Assembly: GCA_028291705.1 (NCBI GenBank)
Contig: JAQGNS010000466.1
Coordinates: forward strand, 1-35,475
Source: Nevskia sp.
GTDB lineage: Bacteria; Pseudomonadota; Gammaproteobacteria; Nevskiales; Nevskiaceae
Direction of reading: 5' to 3'
DNA length: 35,475 nucleotides
Shown in pieces: positions 8,430 through 17,542 of the stretch. A program made the position numbers and the translations under genes. Numbering within the stretch: position 1 is the first letter of the stretch; every line of letters starts with the position of its first letter. Below the pieces are notes generated by a model. That model did not search any database, had not been told where the DNA came from, and saw nothing but the letters and a program-made list of their open reading frames with translations.

Positions 8430-8482
8430 CGACACGATCTAACAACGAATAACGTGCGCTACGCCGACCAGCTTTCTAAGAT
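8430..8482 (+). promoter_or_regulatory. Regulon promoter C: repeat operator and -10 box for the hydrolase-porin operon
   Basis: TAAC occurs at 8440 and 8450, 10 bp apart, within CTAACAACGAATAACGTGC; the third position (8430) is only a weak match. After exactly 19 bp comes TAAGATCCA, with TAAGAT at 8477-8482 as the -10 box. The inferred start near 8489 lies 28 nt before the hydrolase ATG. The -10 region is identical over nine bases (TAAGATCCA) to promoter D of the efflux operon. Confidence 0.68.
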
Positions 8483-8516
8483 CCAGTGACCCATGCATCA
8501 CTGAAGGAGAGTTCCA

Positions 8517-9215
8517 ATGCCCCAGAAATCCAGCCTGGCAAAGCGCAGCGAGAAGGGTCTGCTGACGCCCGACAACTGCGTCGTCGCTTTTATCGATCTG
8601 CAACCGCAGATGCTATTCGGCGTCAGCAGTCACGACCGCCAGACCATCATCAATAACAACGTGCTGCTGGCCAAAGCCGCCAGAGTTTTCGGCGTGCCCG
8701 TGGTCCTTTCGACCGTGGAGAGTAAGAGCTTCAGTGGCAATACCTGGCCGCAGCTGCTGGCCGCACTGGCCGGCGTGGCGCCGATCGAGCGCTCGTCGAT
8801 GAACTCTTGGGACGACAGCAATTTCGTTGCCGCGATTGAGAAGACCGGCAAGAAGAAGATTGTGTTGTCAGGCCTGTGGACCGAGACCTGCGTGGCGCTG
8901 CCTACCATCCAGGCCATCCACGACGGCTACGAGATTTACGTTGCCGAGGACTGCTGCGGCGACGTCAGCCTGCTGGCTCACGACAACGCCATGAAGCGGG
9001 TGATCCAGGCTGGCGCCAAGCCGGTTACGGCGCTCTCGACCATGCTGGAATGGCAGCGCGACTGGGCCCAGCGCGACACCTACGATTCCGTGATGGATAT
9101 CGTCAAGGCGCACTGCGGGGCTTACGGCATCGGTGTGGAATACGCCTACACCATGGTGCACAAGGCGCCGGCGACCAAGCTACCTGACTACATCGTTCCG
9201 GGAATGAAGGTGTAG
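8517..9215 (+). CDS. Isochorismatase-like (YcaC-type) cysteine hydrolase
   Basis: This 232-residue protein has the cysteine-hydrolase fold. The nucleophile-activating Asp lies in CVVAFIDLQPQM (about residue 27), and the nucleophile Cys in LSGLWTETCVALPTIQAI (about residue 125), the hallmark YcaC/isochorismatase-like block. I could not place the lysine of the D-K-C triad with certainty. Family members hydrolyse amides, carbamates or isochorismate-type ethers; the substrate is unknown. GAAGGAGA lies about 7 nt before the ATG. It is the first gene of a six-gene operon driven by promoter C. Confidence 0.9.
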   Translation: MPQKSSLAKRSEKGLLTPDNCVVAFIDLQPQMLFGVSSHDRQTIINNNVLLAKAARVFGVPVVLSTVESKSFSGNTWPQLLAALAGVAPIERSSMNSWDDSNFVAAIEKTGKKKIVLSGLWTETCVALPTIQAIHDGYEIYVAEDCCGDVSLLAHDNAMKRVIQAGAKPVTALSTMLEWQRDWAQRDTYDSVMDIVKAHCGAYGIGVEYAYTMVHKAPATKLPDYIVPGMKV

Positions 9216-9278
9216 TTGAACCGGCCCACCGGGCACGATGTCCGCCGGCCGGCGGACATCGTGCCAAGGATCATGATC

Positions 9279-9563
9279 ATGAAGCCCTATGTCTTATCCA
9301 TGGGCGCCGGCCTTCTGGTCGGCATCATCTACAGCTTGCTCAACGTGCGTTCGCCTGCGCCACCGGTGATCGCCTTAGTTGGGCTGCTCGGCATCCTGCT
9401 CGGCGAACAGGCAATCCCACTGGCCAAGCGCTTGTCGGGCCCCGAGCCGGTCACGGCCGCGTGGGTCAGCCGGCAGTGTGGCGACCACGTGCTGGGCCGG
9501 TTGCCGCGGGCCGCGCACGAATGTGCAGAACGCGGGACCACGAAATCAGGAGATTCACCATGA
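9279..9563 (+). CDS. XapX domain (DUF1427-type) small membrane protein
   Basis: This 94-residue protein begins MKPYVLSMGAGLLVGIIYSL and continues with NVRSPAPPVIALVGLLGILLGEQ, the characteristic two-helix XapX block. A polar tail of about 40 residues follows. I chose the ATG at 9279 because AAGGA lies 8 nt upstream; the ATG at 9273 would be only 2 nt away. The function of XapX proteins is not established. The stop overlaps the amidohydrolase start (ATGA), which indicates translational coupling. Confidence 0.85.
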   Translation: MKPYVLSMGAGLLVGIIYSLLNVRSPAPPVIALVGLLGILLGEQAIPLAKRLSGPEPVTAAWVSRQCGDHVLGRLPRAAHECAERGTTKSGDSP

Positions 9564-11419
9564 GCACGCGCGCCGAGCTGGTTGTCCACAACGCACGCAT
9601 CACCACACTCGACCGTTCCAATCCGCAGGCCACGGCGCTGGCGGTGGCCGGCGGTGTGCTGGTGGCGGTAGGGCGGGACGAGGAGATACTGCGTTTCGTC
9701 GGCGCGGGAACGAAGGTGATCGACGCGCGCCGCCGCCGCCTCATCCCGGGCCTGATCGACTCGCACCTGCATATTATCCGCGGCGGCCTCAATTACAACC
9801 TGGAACTACGCTGGGACGGCGTGCCCTCGCTGCTCGATGCCATGCGCATGCTCAAGGAGCAGGTCGCGCGTACGCCGGCGCCGCAGTGGGTGCGGGTGGT
9901 TGGCGGCTTCACCGAGTTGCAGTTCGCCGAAAAGCGCCTGCCGACCATCGCCGAGTTGAACGCGGTGGCCCCGGATACTCCGGTTTTCATCCTGCACCTC
10001 TATGATCGCGCCTTGCTCAACGCGGCGGCATTGCGCGCCGTGGGTTACACCCGCGATACGCCAAATCCGCCGGGCGGCGAGATAGTCAAGAATTCCGGCG
10101 GCGAGCCTGTGGGCCTGCTGCTTGCCAGGCCGAACGCCGGCATCCTGTATTCGACACTAGCCAAGGGGCCGAAGCTACCCTACGAATACCAGCTCAACTC
10201 CACCCGCCACTTCATGCGCGAGCTGAACCGGCTCGGCGTTACCTCGGTGATCGACGCCGGCGGCGGCTTCCAGAATTACCCCGACGACTACAAGGTCATC
10301 GATACCCTGCACCGCGAGGGGCAACTCACGCTGCGCATCGCCTACAACCTGTTCACGCAGAAGCCGAAGGAGGAGGTCGCGGACTTCGTCGGCTGGACCG
10401 ACAACAACCGCTACCAGCAGGGCGACGACTTCTACAAGCTCAACGGTGCCGGCGAGATGTTGGTGTTCTCGGCGGCAGACTTCGAGGACTTCCGCGAGCC
10501 GCGGCCGGAGCTGCCGGCGAGCATGGAAGACGAGCTGGAGGCCGTGGTGCGCGTGTTGGCGGCGAAGCGCTGGCCCTGGCGCCTGCATGCAACCTACGAC
10601 CAGACCATCGGCCGCGCGCTGGACGTGTTCGAGAAGGTCGACCGCGACATTCCCCTGGCCGGCATCCACTGGTTCTTCGACCATGCGGAGACGGTGACCG
10701 ACCGCAACCTGGAACGCATCGCCCGCCTCGGCGGCGGCGTCGCCGTGCAGCACCGCATGGCCTATCAGGGCGAGTACTTCGTCGAGCGCTACGGCGCCGC
10801 CGCGGCCGAGCGCACCCCGCCGTTCAAGCGCATGCTGGAGATGGGCGTGAAGGTCGGCGCCGGCACCGACGCCACCCGCGTCGCCAGCTACGATCCCTGG
10901 AACGCCCTGTACTGGCTCAGCACCGGCAAGACCCTCGGCGGCCTGTCGCTGTATCCGACCGGCAACTGTGTTGATCGCGAGACCGCCCTGCAGCTTTATA
11001 CCCAAGCCAACACCTGGTTCTCCAACGAGGAAGGGTTCAAGGGCCAGATCGTCACCGGCCAGTTCGCCGATTTCGCGCTTTTGTCCGAGGACTACCTGTC
11101 CGTGCCGGAGGACCGCATCCGCCAGATCGTCTCGGTACTGACCGTGGTCGGCGGGCGCATTGTCTACGCCGACGGTGCGTTCAGCGACCTCGATCCGGGG
11201 TTGCCGGCGCCGATGCCGGACTGGTCGCCGGCCAATTTCGGCAGCCGCTACTGGAAAGCGCCGATGCAGTCCGGTGCCGCGCTGTCCGCGTCCTGCGGCT
11301 GCGCCAGCGCCTGCGGCGTTCACGGCCACGACCATGCCTGGACGCGCGGCGCACCGGTGGCCGATGAGGACCGCTCTGGCTTCTGGGGCGCGCTGGGCTG
11401 CTCCTGCTGGGCATTCTGA
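9560..11419 (+). CDS. YtcJ-like metal-dependent amidohydrolase with Cys/His-rich tail
   Basis: This is a 619-residue amidohydrolase-3 family enzyme. Metal-site motifs are in order: GLIDSHLHI (HxH, about residue 72), LHATYDQ, IHWFFDHAE and GAGTDATR (the catalytic Asp). The fold is a TIM barrel flanked by small beta domains. It would hydrolyse an amide- or urea-like substrate in the cytoplasm. The last 45 residues form an unusual extension containing CGCASACGVHGHDHA and ending GALGCSCWAF, with six Cys and several His that could bind metal. The track start at 9461 overlaps XapX; the ATG at 9560 has AGGAG 7 nt upstream and an ATGA overlap, so I use it. Confidence 0.9.
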   Translation: MSTRAELVVHNARITTLDRSNPQATALAVAGGVLVAVGRDEEILRFVGAGTKVIDARRRRLIPGLIDSHLHIIRGGLNYNLELRWDGVPSLLDAMRMLKEQVARTPAPQWVRVVGGFTELQFAEKRLPTIAELNAVAPDTPVFILHLYDRALLNAAALRAVGYTRDTPNPPGGEIVKNSGGEPVGLLLARPNAGILYSTLAKGPKLPYEYQLNSTRHFMRELNRLGVTSVIDAGGGFQNYPDDYKVIDTLHREGQLTLRIAYNLFTQKPKEEVADFVGWTDNNRYQQGDDFYKLNGAGEMLVFSAADFEDFREPRPELPASMEDELEAVVRVLAAKRWPWRLHATYDQTIGRALDVFEKVDRDIPLAGIHWFFDHAETVTDRNLERIARLGGGVAVQHRMAYQGEYFVERYGAAAAERTPPFKRMLEMGVKVGAGTDATRVASYDPWNALYWLSTGKTLGGLSLYPTGNCVDRETALQLYTQANTWFSNEEGFKGQIVTGQFADFALLSEDYLSVPEDRIRQIVSVLTVVGGRIVYADGAFSDLDPGLPAPMPDWSPANFGSRYWKAPMQSGAALSASCGCASACGVHGHDHAWTRGAPVADEDRSGFWGALGCSCWAF

Positions 11420-11465
11420 TGTCCGCTTCTTCCCAGGCGGAACCCACATTCGACGAGATTCGAGC

Positions 11466-11900
11466 ATGAGCCCATCACCCATCCTGATCATTCACTGGCT
11501 GGCGCGTTGCGGCCTGTGCGTGGCCTTCATCTACAGCGGCATCAGCAAACTGCTCGACTTCCAGTCGGCGATCGCCGAGCAGGCGCACTTCGGCCTGTCA
11601 CCGCCGGCGCTGTTCGCCGTCGCCGCCATCGCAACCCAGCTTGGCGGCTCGGCCCTGATGCTGTTTTGGCACGGACCTCTGGCGGCGCTCGGCGCGCTGG
11701 CCCTGGCCGGCTTCACCCTGTTGGCCACCTTCATCGGCCATCCATTCTGGCACGAGACTGGTATGGAGCGCTTCGCCGATCTCAATGCTTTCCTCGAGCA
11801 CTTCGGCCTGATTGGCGGCTTCGTACTGGTCATCCTGTGGGAACTGCGCATCGCCGTAACCAGGACCGTCTTCATCTCAAAAACGGGAGCAAACGCATGA
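11466..11900 (+). CDS. DoxX family membrane protein (operon copy)
   Basis: This 144-residue protein has about four membrane helices and the DoxX features FIYSGISKLLDF near the N-terminus and ATQLGGSALMLFW in the middle. The start at ATG 11466 (MSPSPILIIHW) fits family length; the track's longer ORF overlaps the amidohydrolase. Its SD is weak. It lies 46 bp after the amidohydrolase and overlaps the next gene by ATGA. It is distinct in sequence from the DoxX protein at 791-1195. The physiological role is not known. Confidence 0.85.
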   Translation: MSPSPILIIHWLARCGLCVAFIYSGISKLLDFQSAIAEQAHFGLSPPALFAVAAIATQLGGSALMLFWHGPLAALGALALAGFTLLATFIGHPFWHETGMERFADLNAFLEHFGLIGGFVLVILWELRIAVTRTVFISKTGANA

Positions 11901-12802
11901 ACCTTTCCAAACATCGGGCCCTGCACCTCGTGCTGGTCGCCGCGCTTTTGGCCACCCCGGCATTCGGCAAAGACAAGATGAAGGATGCCGGCGTCGGCGT
12001 GGGGCCGCAGTACGATACCACCCACGTCTACATCGACAACGCTGATCACTACGACGCCTTCGTCAACAGCTTCACCGCCACCTTCGGCGGCAAGCCTTCG
12101 CCGCGCATCACCGCCAACATCATGCCGGTGGACAGCAGCACCCAGGCCCAGTACGTCTGGACGCCGGCCGGCACGCTGTCCACTTTCGCGTTCCAGACGC
12201 CGATCCCCTGGCCATTCGGTTACGAGCGCAACGGCTACCTGGTCACCGACCTGGACCAGGCTGTGAAGGCGGCGCGCGTCGCCGGCGCCGAGGTGATCGT
12301 GGACAAATTCAAGGACCCGATCGGCTATGACGCGGTAGTGCGCTGGCCGGGCGGCATCAACATGCAGCTCTACTGGCACTTCACCGCGCCGTCCTACGGC
12401 ACGCTCGACACGGTGCCGGACAACCGCATCTATGTCTCGGCGGACCGCGCCGACGCCTTCGTGCGCAGCTTCCTCAAGTTCTCCGGCGGCAAGGTGTCGG
12501 CGGATGACAGGAAAGTCAATGCCGGCGAGATCGGGCGTCCCGGCGAGACCTATCGCCGCATCCGCCTCGAATCTGTGTTCGGCAAGATGCAGGTGATGGT
12601 GACCGATGGCCACCTGCCGTATCCCTTCGGCTGGGAAATGACCGGCTACGAAGCCAAGGACCTAGCCGGTACGCTGGACAAGGCCAAGGCTTCTGGAGCC
12701 AGGCTGCTGTACGGGCCCGTCGACGTCGGCGACCGCGACACCGCCGTGGTGCAGTTCCCCGGCGGTTACATCGCGGAAATCCACGACGTGAAAGCGCACT
12801 GA
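11897..12802 (+). CDS. Exported two-module VOC (glyoxalase-fold) protein
   Basis: This 301-residue protein has a cleavable signal peptide (positive start, LHLVLVAALLATPAFG, cleavage near residue 24). Two related modules follow, opening TTHVYIDNADHYDAFVNSF and NRIYVSADRADAFVRSFLKF, each about 125 residues. The vicinal-oxygen-chelate fold is inferred from this internal duplication and from PGGYIAEIHDV and PGGINMQLYW endings. Periplasmic VOC proteins may be dioxygenase-, lyase- or binding-type; no activity can be assigned. GGAG lies 7 nt before the ATG at 11897, which overlaps the doxX stop. Confidence 0.8.
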   Translation: MNLSKHRALHLVLVAALLATPAFGKDKMKDAGVGVGPQYDTTHVYIDNADHYDAFVNSFTATFGGKPSPRITANIMPVDSSTQAQYVWTPAGTLSTFAFQTPIPWPFGYERNGYLVTDLDQAVKAARVAGAEVIVDKFKDPIGYDAVVRWPGGINMQLYWHFTAPSYGTLDTVPDNRIYVSADRADAFVRSFLKFSGGKVSADDRKVNAGEIGRPGETYRRIRLESVFGKMQVMVTDGHLPYPFGWEMTGYEAKDLAGTLDKAKASGARLLYGPVDVGDRDTAVVQFPGGYIAEIHDVKAH

Positions 12803-12813
12803 GCGCGAGCCGG

Positions 12814-14286
12814 ATGACCCAGCGTCACGCCAGCCTGGTCGCCGTCTTGCTGCTGCCCGTGTTCGGCGCGGCGGCAGCGCCGGCCGACCTGTCGGTGCCT
12901 AAGGTCGATCCCTCCGAATCGATCCTGTCGGAGTACGTGCCGCAGGCGGCGCCGGATCCGAACCCGCCGCCTTACACGCTGCTGCGCTACAACGAGCGCT
13001 ACGACTACCTCGCCGATCCGCGCAATCGCGGCGACTGGTTCGACCCGATCAAGTACATCCCGCTCAGCGCCTCCGATCAGCAGAGCTATCTCAGCCTCGG
13101 CGGCGAGTTGCGCGAGCGCTATGAAAACCTGCACCAGGCTGGTTTCGGCACCGGACCCCTGCCGAACCAGTCCTACCTGCTGCAACGCATCGCTGTGAGT
13201 GCGGACCTGCACGTGAACCAACGCCTGCGTGTCTTCGCGCAGGGCCTGTCCGGCCTACAGTTCGACCAGCAGAAACAGGCCCCGTCGGTAAACCAGAATC
13301 CGATCGATCTGCAGCAGGGCTTCGCCGACTACATCTTCGGTGACCCTTCGCCCGAGGGGCCGCGGCTGACCGCGAGGGCGGGGCGGTTCGAGATGAGCTA
13401 CGGCTCCGGTCGCCTGGTGGCGACACGCGCCGCTCCCAACCTGCCGTTCAAGTTCGATGGGGTCCAGCTGATCGGCGCCAGCGGTGCGGCGCGGTTCTAC
13501 CTCTTCGCGGTGCGCCCGGGCCAGGAGAACAAGTATCGCCTCGACGGTGAGAACGACGGCCAGGACTTCTGGGGGGGCTATGCCGTGCTGCCGACCGGCG
13601 GGCGCTGGCCCACCACGATCGACGCCTACTACCTCGGCGCACGCTACGCCAGCGCCACCTACATCGCCGGTACCGCCAGCGAGCTGCGGCACACCGTCGG
13701 TACGCGCCTGTCCGGCAACTCGGGCGGCTGGAGCTATGACTGGGAGCCGGTGCTGCAGTTCGGCCGCTTCGGCGACCGCGAGATCTTCGCCTGGACTCTG
13801 GCCACCGACACCGGCTACACCTTCAGGTCGTTGCCGTGGAGACCGCGCCTGGGCTTCAAGGCTGATATCGCCAGCGGCGACACTCGCGGCCCGGAAGGGC
13901 GCTTCGGCGCCTTCAACCCGCTGTATTTCAAGTCCGGCTATTTCAACGACGCCAGCATCATTCGGCCGACCAACGTCGCCGATCTGCATCCCTCCTTGCA
14001 GTTGGTGCCGGCCAAGTCCATTACCGCCACCCTGGCGGCCGACGCGTTGTGGCGCTACAGCGTCAAGGACGGCGTCTATGGCCCCAGCGGCAATATCGAG
14101 CTGCGCTCCACAGGAGGCGGCTCACGCTACATCGGCAATACCGCCGAAGCGGCGGTCGACTGGAAGCCGGGGCGCCACTTGGCCTGCACCGTGTCCTACG
14201 TGCACCTGTTCGCCAGCGACGCCGTCGTCGCCGCGCACGGGCACGATCTCGACTACCTCGGCACTTGGGTGGCTTTCACCTGGTAA
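12814..14286 (+). CDS. Alginate-export-type outer-membrane porin
   Basis: This 490-residue outer-membrane beta-barrel has a signal peptide (VAVLLLPVFGAAAA), a proline-rich linker, then YLSLGGELRERYE, the usual first strand of alginate_exp-family barrels, and LTARAGRFEMSYGSGRLV, a conserved block of that family. It ends in the aromatic residue W expected for BAM recognition. Many family members are substrate porins in catabolic operons and have no link to alginate. It begins 11 bp after the VOC gene and closes the operon, so it probably imports the compound handled by the upstream enzymes. Confidence 0.88.
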   Translation: MTQRHASLVAVLLLPVFGAAAAPADLSVPKVDPSESILSEYVPQAAPDPNPPPYTLLRYNERYDYLADPRNRGDWFDPIKYIPLSASDQQSYLSLGGELRERYENLHQAGFGTGPLPNQSYLLQRIAVSADLHVNQRLRVFAQGLSGLQFDQQKQAPSVNQNPIDLQQGFADYIFGDPSPEGPRLTARAGRFEMSYGSGRLVATRAAPNLPFKFDGVQLIGASGAARFYLFAVRPGQENKYRLDGENDGQDFWGGYAVLPTGGRWPTTIDAYYLGARYASATYIAGTASELRHTVGTRLSGNSGGWSYDWEPVLQFGRFGDREIFAWTLATDTGYTFRSLPWRPRLGFKADIASGDTRGPEGRFGAFNPLYFKSGYFNDASIIRPTNVADLHPSLQLVPAKSITATLAADALWRYSVKDGVYGPSGNIELRSTGGGSRYIGNTAEAAVDWKPGRHLACTVSYVHLFASDAVVAAHGHDLDYLGTWVAFTW

Positions 14287-14376
14287 CCCACCGGGGGAGG
14301 CACATTGCCACTGCCGACATCAGGGCCGTGTAAATGTCTCGACCCGACCGTCTTCCATCCTGCATGGCCAGCAGCG

Positions 14377-17262
14377 CTATGCGATCTTTTTTTGACCGGC
14401 AAGCAAACGCCTCGCTACTCGAAGATCGGCGCTGTCCTGTCCCCGATCGAAGCGGGAGAGAACTGCACGGATGGCCGCCCGGGACCGGTCGATCTCGCCC
14501 CGCGCCTGATGCAACGTGGCCAGTGACAGCGTCAGGCGAAGCTCCCACGACAAGGCACCGTTGCGGCGCGCCAGACTCAACCCTTCGGAAAAACATTTCT
14601 GGGCTTGTACGGAATCGGTTCCTTTTGCCGCAGCGAGCAGGTCGCCCTTGACGCGCAACATTTCCGGCAAGTTATGGTGCTCCCCGCCGTGACTGGATAC
14701 CCAGGTGAGCACCTTGTCGATACAGGCCAGCCCTTCCGCATGGCAGCCGTGCTGGAATAGCCCGTCGGCCAAGGCGCACATCAACGTGGCATCTCGCGAC
14801 CTGAATTCATTTTTCGGAGACTCGATATGGCAGCGCAAGCGGTCGAGACATTCCGGCCCGCCGCCGCGTTTCAACATCAATTCGCACAAAAAGCCGTGCC
14901 CCATGGCATTGAATACCGCAAGGCCAAATCTCTCCGCCTGATTCAACAGGGTCCTGATGACGACCTCGGCACGGTCCCAGTTGCCGTGCCAGATGAACAT
15001 TGGGGCGAGCCAGTTAAGCGCTATGCAGGTAACAGCCGGATAACCCACCTCATTGGCGGTTGCAATAGTTTCTTCGGCCCGATGTAGTGCTTCGACGCAA
15101 TATCCGTGCAGCCACAGGCTTCTGGCATGTGCGGCCTTCGCTTTGACCCAGTAGTCGTACCCTCCGCATTCCATGACTTGCACCTGTCGGCTGGCGAGGA
15201 ATGGTCGATCCGCGGATTCACAATAATGAATGGCTTCTCTTTGCTTCCCCGCCAGATGAAGTGTGATGCCCATGAACCAATCCGATAATGCTCTCGTATC
15301 CGATTCGCCGATTGCGCCGGAAATGAGCACGCTCTTTTCAGCTACCGCCACTGCGTGTCCGAACAATCCGCAATGCTGGTAGTACTGGATGAGCGCTCCA
15401 GTGATGCGGAGCTGAAAGTATCGATCGCCAAGATACTCGGCGATCTCCAGGCCCCTGGTAAGCTCGCCGCGGATCCTGTCCGTCGCGGGCTGGGTAGGCA
15501 GGGCGGAAAGGGCAAATGCCTCGCGCAGCCGCATTTCCGGACGGGCCCATTCCGAGCCGGGCGCAAGAAGAGCAAGGGCGCGCTCGGACCAGTATTTGCA
15601 TTCACTCCACAACGACATCTGAATGAATATGGCCGCGGCTTCAGCCGCCAGTTCGACACCGGTCCTGGCGTAGGTCTTGTCGGAGAAGCACCATTCCAGC
15701 GCCGCTCGAATATTGCCGATGTTGTGCTTGCACCACTCCCACTCCTCCAGGCCGTCGATGGTCCCGACGTCGGTATCAACCCGCTGAAGGACCCCGATGA
15801 AGTAGTGGGCGTGTGCCAACAGGACGCCCGGACCTTCCGAGCACTCGCGCAGCTTGTGTTGTGCATACGACCGCGTCGTATCGAGCAGGCGGTATCGCGC
15901 GTTCTGGTCGGAAAAGAACACTGTCACTAATGATTTCGCAACCAGGCTGGCCAGCGATTCGGCAACAAGAGCTGCATCCAGATCGTCACTACGGGCCACG
16001 TTCTGTGCGGCATCCATCGAGAACTGTCCGACAAACGCCGAAAGCCTGCGAAACACTGCGGCTTCGATCGGCGTAAGGAGCTGATGACTCCAGTCGAACA
16101 TGGCCATCATGGTCTGGTGCCTGACCGGTGCCGTTCTCCTCCCGACCAGAGCTTGTGAAGAAGGCTCGCCCAGAAGCGTGGCGATGCCACTGACCCCGAA
16201 GGTGTGGACCCGGCCGGCGGCCAGTTCTATGGCCAGGGGATTTCCGTCCAGTTGCGTGCAGATGTCGGCTACGACGCTGCACTCTTCGTCGCTCAGCTGC
16301 GTTCCACCTACAGTCATCGCCGCCCGGTCGATAAAAAGCTTTGCGGCTGGAAAGTCGAGAAGCCTGGCCTCGGTCATAGGCTCGTCCACGGGAGGGGTCG
16401 CCAGCGCCCCGAGCTGGTGGACGAACTCTCCCTCGACCCTCAAGCGCTCGCGCGTCGTCGCCAGGATGTGGATGTCCGGCGCTTGAGACCAGAGAGCCTC
16501 GGTTATTCTGGCGGCTTCTTCAATGACATGCTCACAGCTGTCGAACACGAGCAGCATCCGCTTGTCCTTCAGGAACTTCACCAGCCCGGCAACCGGATCG
16601 ACGGTACCTCCCGGTAGCCCAAACATGAATCCCAGGGTGGTTGCAAGGTGCGCCGGGTCCGACAGGTGCGAAAGATCGAGGAATCGAACCTCTCCATCGA
16701 ACCTGTTCGACAATGCGTGCGACACCGCCACGGCAAGGGTAGTCTTTCCAATTCCTCCCGGGCCGGCGATGCTCACGAACCGCTTTTGCAGCAGCGACAC
16801 GGTAAGTGCCTTGAGTTCGTCGTCGCGCCCGATGATTCTGAAGTGGCGGCGTAGCAATTCTTCCGGGGCATGGCCTTCAAAGCGGGCGACAGGGGCTGAT
16901 GCTTCGCGCGCGCGCGATATTGGTGTGACGAAACAATAGCCACGCCCCTGCACAGTAGCCAGATACCGCTCTCCAGTTGCGCCTTCTCCAAGCGCGCGTC
17001 GGATCATCGCAATCTGGAAGCGGAGGTTTCCTTCATCGATCTCCAGGTCCGGCCATACGTTCTCCAGCAACGCCGTCTTGGTGACGACCTCGGCAGGATT
17101 GGCAGCAAGGAGCAGCAGGATATCGAAAGCGCGATCGCCCAGACGGACCGGTTCACTACCCCGTTCGAGCTTGCGCTCCGCGGGCGTGAGGCGGAACGGA
17201 CCAAAGCAGAGTATTTCTCCCTGGTCCCATGCCGCTGCTCGAATTGTCTGTTTGGAACGCAT
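14377..17262 (-). CDS. Regulator 2: OmpR-type winged helix, STAND ATPase and TPR-like protein
   Basis: This 961-residue protein has a winged helix (about 20-113, CFGPFRLTPAERK to VQGRGYCFV), a STAND ATPase with P-loop GPGGIGKTT (167-175), Walker B LLVFDSCEHV (237-246), ATTRERL and LAIELAAGR, and a helical, TPR-like C-terminus. The track start (17508) is a TTG inside the repeat operator of promoter D, and the extra 82 residues look non-coding. I use ATG 17262, which leaves about 20 residues before the winged helix, as in regulators 3 and 4. Its SD is weak. It is convergent with the porin operon (90 bp) and divergent from the efflux operon. Confidence 0.88.
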   Translation of the reverse strand: MRSKQTIRAAAWDQGEILCFGPFRLTPAERKLERGSEPVRLGDRAFDILLLLAANPAEVVTKTALLENVWPDLEIDEGNLRFQIAMIRRALGEGATGERYLATVQGRGYCFVTPISRAREASAPVARFEGHAPEELLRRHFRIIGRDDELKALTVSLLQKRFVSIAGPGGIGKTTLAVAVSHALSNRFDGEVRFLDLSHLSDPAHLATTLGFMFGLPGGTVDPVAGLVKFLKDKRMLLVFDSCEHVIEEAARITEALWSQAPDIHILATTRERLRVEGEFVHQLGALATPPVDEPMTEARLLDFPAAKLFIDRAAMTVGGTQLSDEECSVVADICTQLDGNPLAIELAAGRVHTFGVSGIATLLGEPSSQALVGRRTAPVRHQTMMAMFDWSHQLLTPIEAAVFRRLSAFVGQFSMDAAQNVARSDDLDAALVAESLASLVAKSLVTVFFSDQNARYRLLDTTRSYAQHKLRECSEGPGVLLAHAHYFIGVLQRVDTDVGTIDGLEEWEWCKHNIGNIRAALEWCFSDKTYARTGVELAAEAAAIFIQMSLWSECKYWSERALALLAPGSEWARPEMRLREAFALSALPTQPATDRIRGELTRGLEIAEYLGDRYFQLRITGALIQYYQHCGLFGHAVAVAEKSVLISGAIGESDTRALSDWFMGITLHLAGKQREAIHYCESADRPFLASRQVQVMECGGYDYWVKAKAAHARSLWLHGYCVEALHRAEETIATANEVGYPAVTCIALNWLAPMFIWHGNWDRAEVVIRTLLNQAERFGLAVFNAMGHGFLCELMLKRGGGPECLDRLRCHIESPKNEFRSRDATLMCALADGLFQHGCHAEGLACIDKVLTWVSSHGGEHHNLPEMLRVKGDLLAAAKGTDSVQAQKCFSEGLSLARRNGALSWELRLTLSLATLHQARGEIDRSRAAIRAVLSRFDRGQDSADLRVARRLLAGQKKIA

Positions 17263-17489
17263 TGAAATCCATGCACATGAAGGAGGCCGCCGGAAATCGA
17301 ATGACGCTGTCGAAACAGACCAAAGGCGGACAAGGCGTGTCACTCGGACATTCGCCGACGCTCGGGGCTGGAAGTTCTGCTCCTCGATCTCTCTTGGCAA
17401 ATGCCAAAACAGCATAAGCGGGCCCCGAACACGCGTCAAAATAATTCGAAGCCTCACGAAGAGGTGGTCGCAGGTATCGAGCCAGTCAG
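17263..17489. other. Upstream region of regulator 2
   Basis: The ORF track extends regulator 2 through this stretch, but the translation has no family similarity by eye and no SD-supported start. It probably holds the leader and promoter of regulator 2. I saw only a loose -10-like TATTTT on the minus strand and no repeat operator facing regulator 2. Confidence 0.4.
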
Positions 17490-17542
17490 TAAGGCCTTCT
17501 AACAACAATTAACATGCTCCATCCTTCGCTCGCCTCTAAGAT
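17490..17542 (+). promoter_or_regulatory. Regulon promoter D: triple repeat operator and -10 box for the efflux operon
   Basis: TAAG, TAAC and TAAC at 17490, 17500 and 17510 are exactly 10 bp apart and end in TAACATGC. After 19 bp comes TAAGATCCA, with the -10 box at 17537-17542. The orientation points to the plus-strand efflux operon, not to regulator 2. The predicted start near 17549 gives a leader of about 200 nt before the first clear gene at 17753. Confidence 0.66.

Noticed and set aside
8231-8452. 73-codon plus-strand ORF between regulator 1 and the hydrolase
   Set aside because: It has no SD and no recognisable sequence, and its 3' end runs into the promoter C operator.
9461-9559. Upstream extension of the amidohydrolase in the ORF track
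   Set aside because: It overlaps the XapX gene in another frame. ATG 9560 has a good SD and an ATGA overlap.
11419-11469. 16-codon ORF MSASSQAEPTFDEIRA between the amidohydrolase and doxX
   Set aside because: It overlaps both neighbours by stop/start bases but lacks an SD. I could not separate it from chance, although it might serve in translational coupling.
10175-11491. 438-codon minus-strand ORF opposite the amidohydrolase
   Set aside because: It is a shadow of a GC-rich gene. The plus-strand frame carries all the enzyme motifs, and the minus frame has none.
14380-14395. Run of seven T near the 3' ends of the porin operon and regulator 2, considered as a terminator
   Set aside because: No stable GC-rich stem directly precedes it on the plus strand, and most of it lies within the last codons of regulator 2.
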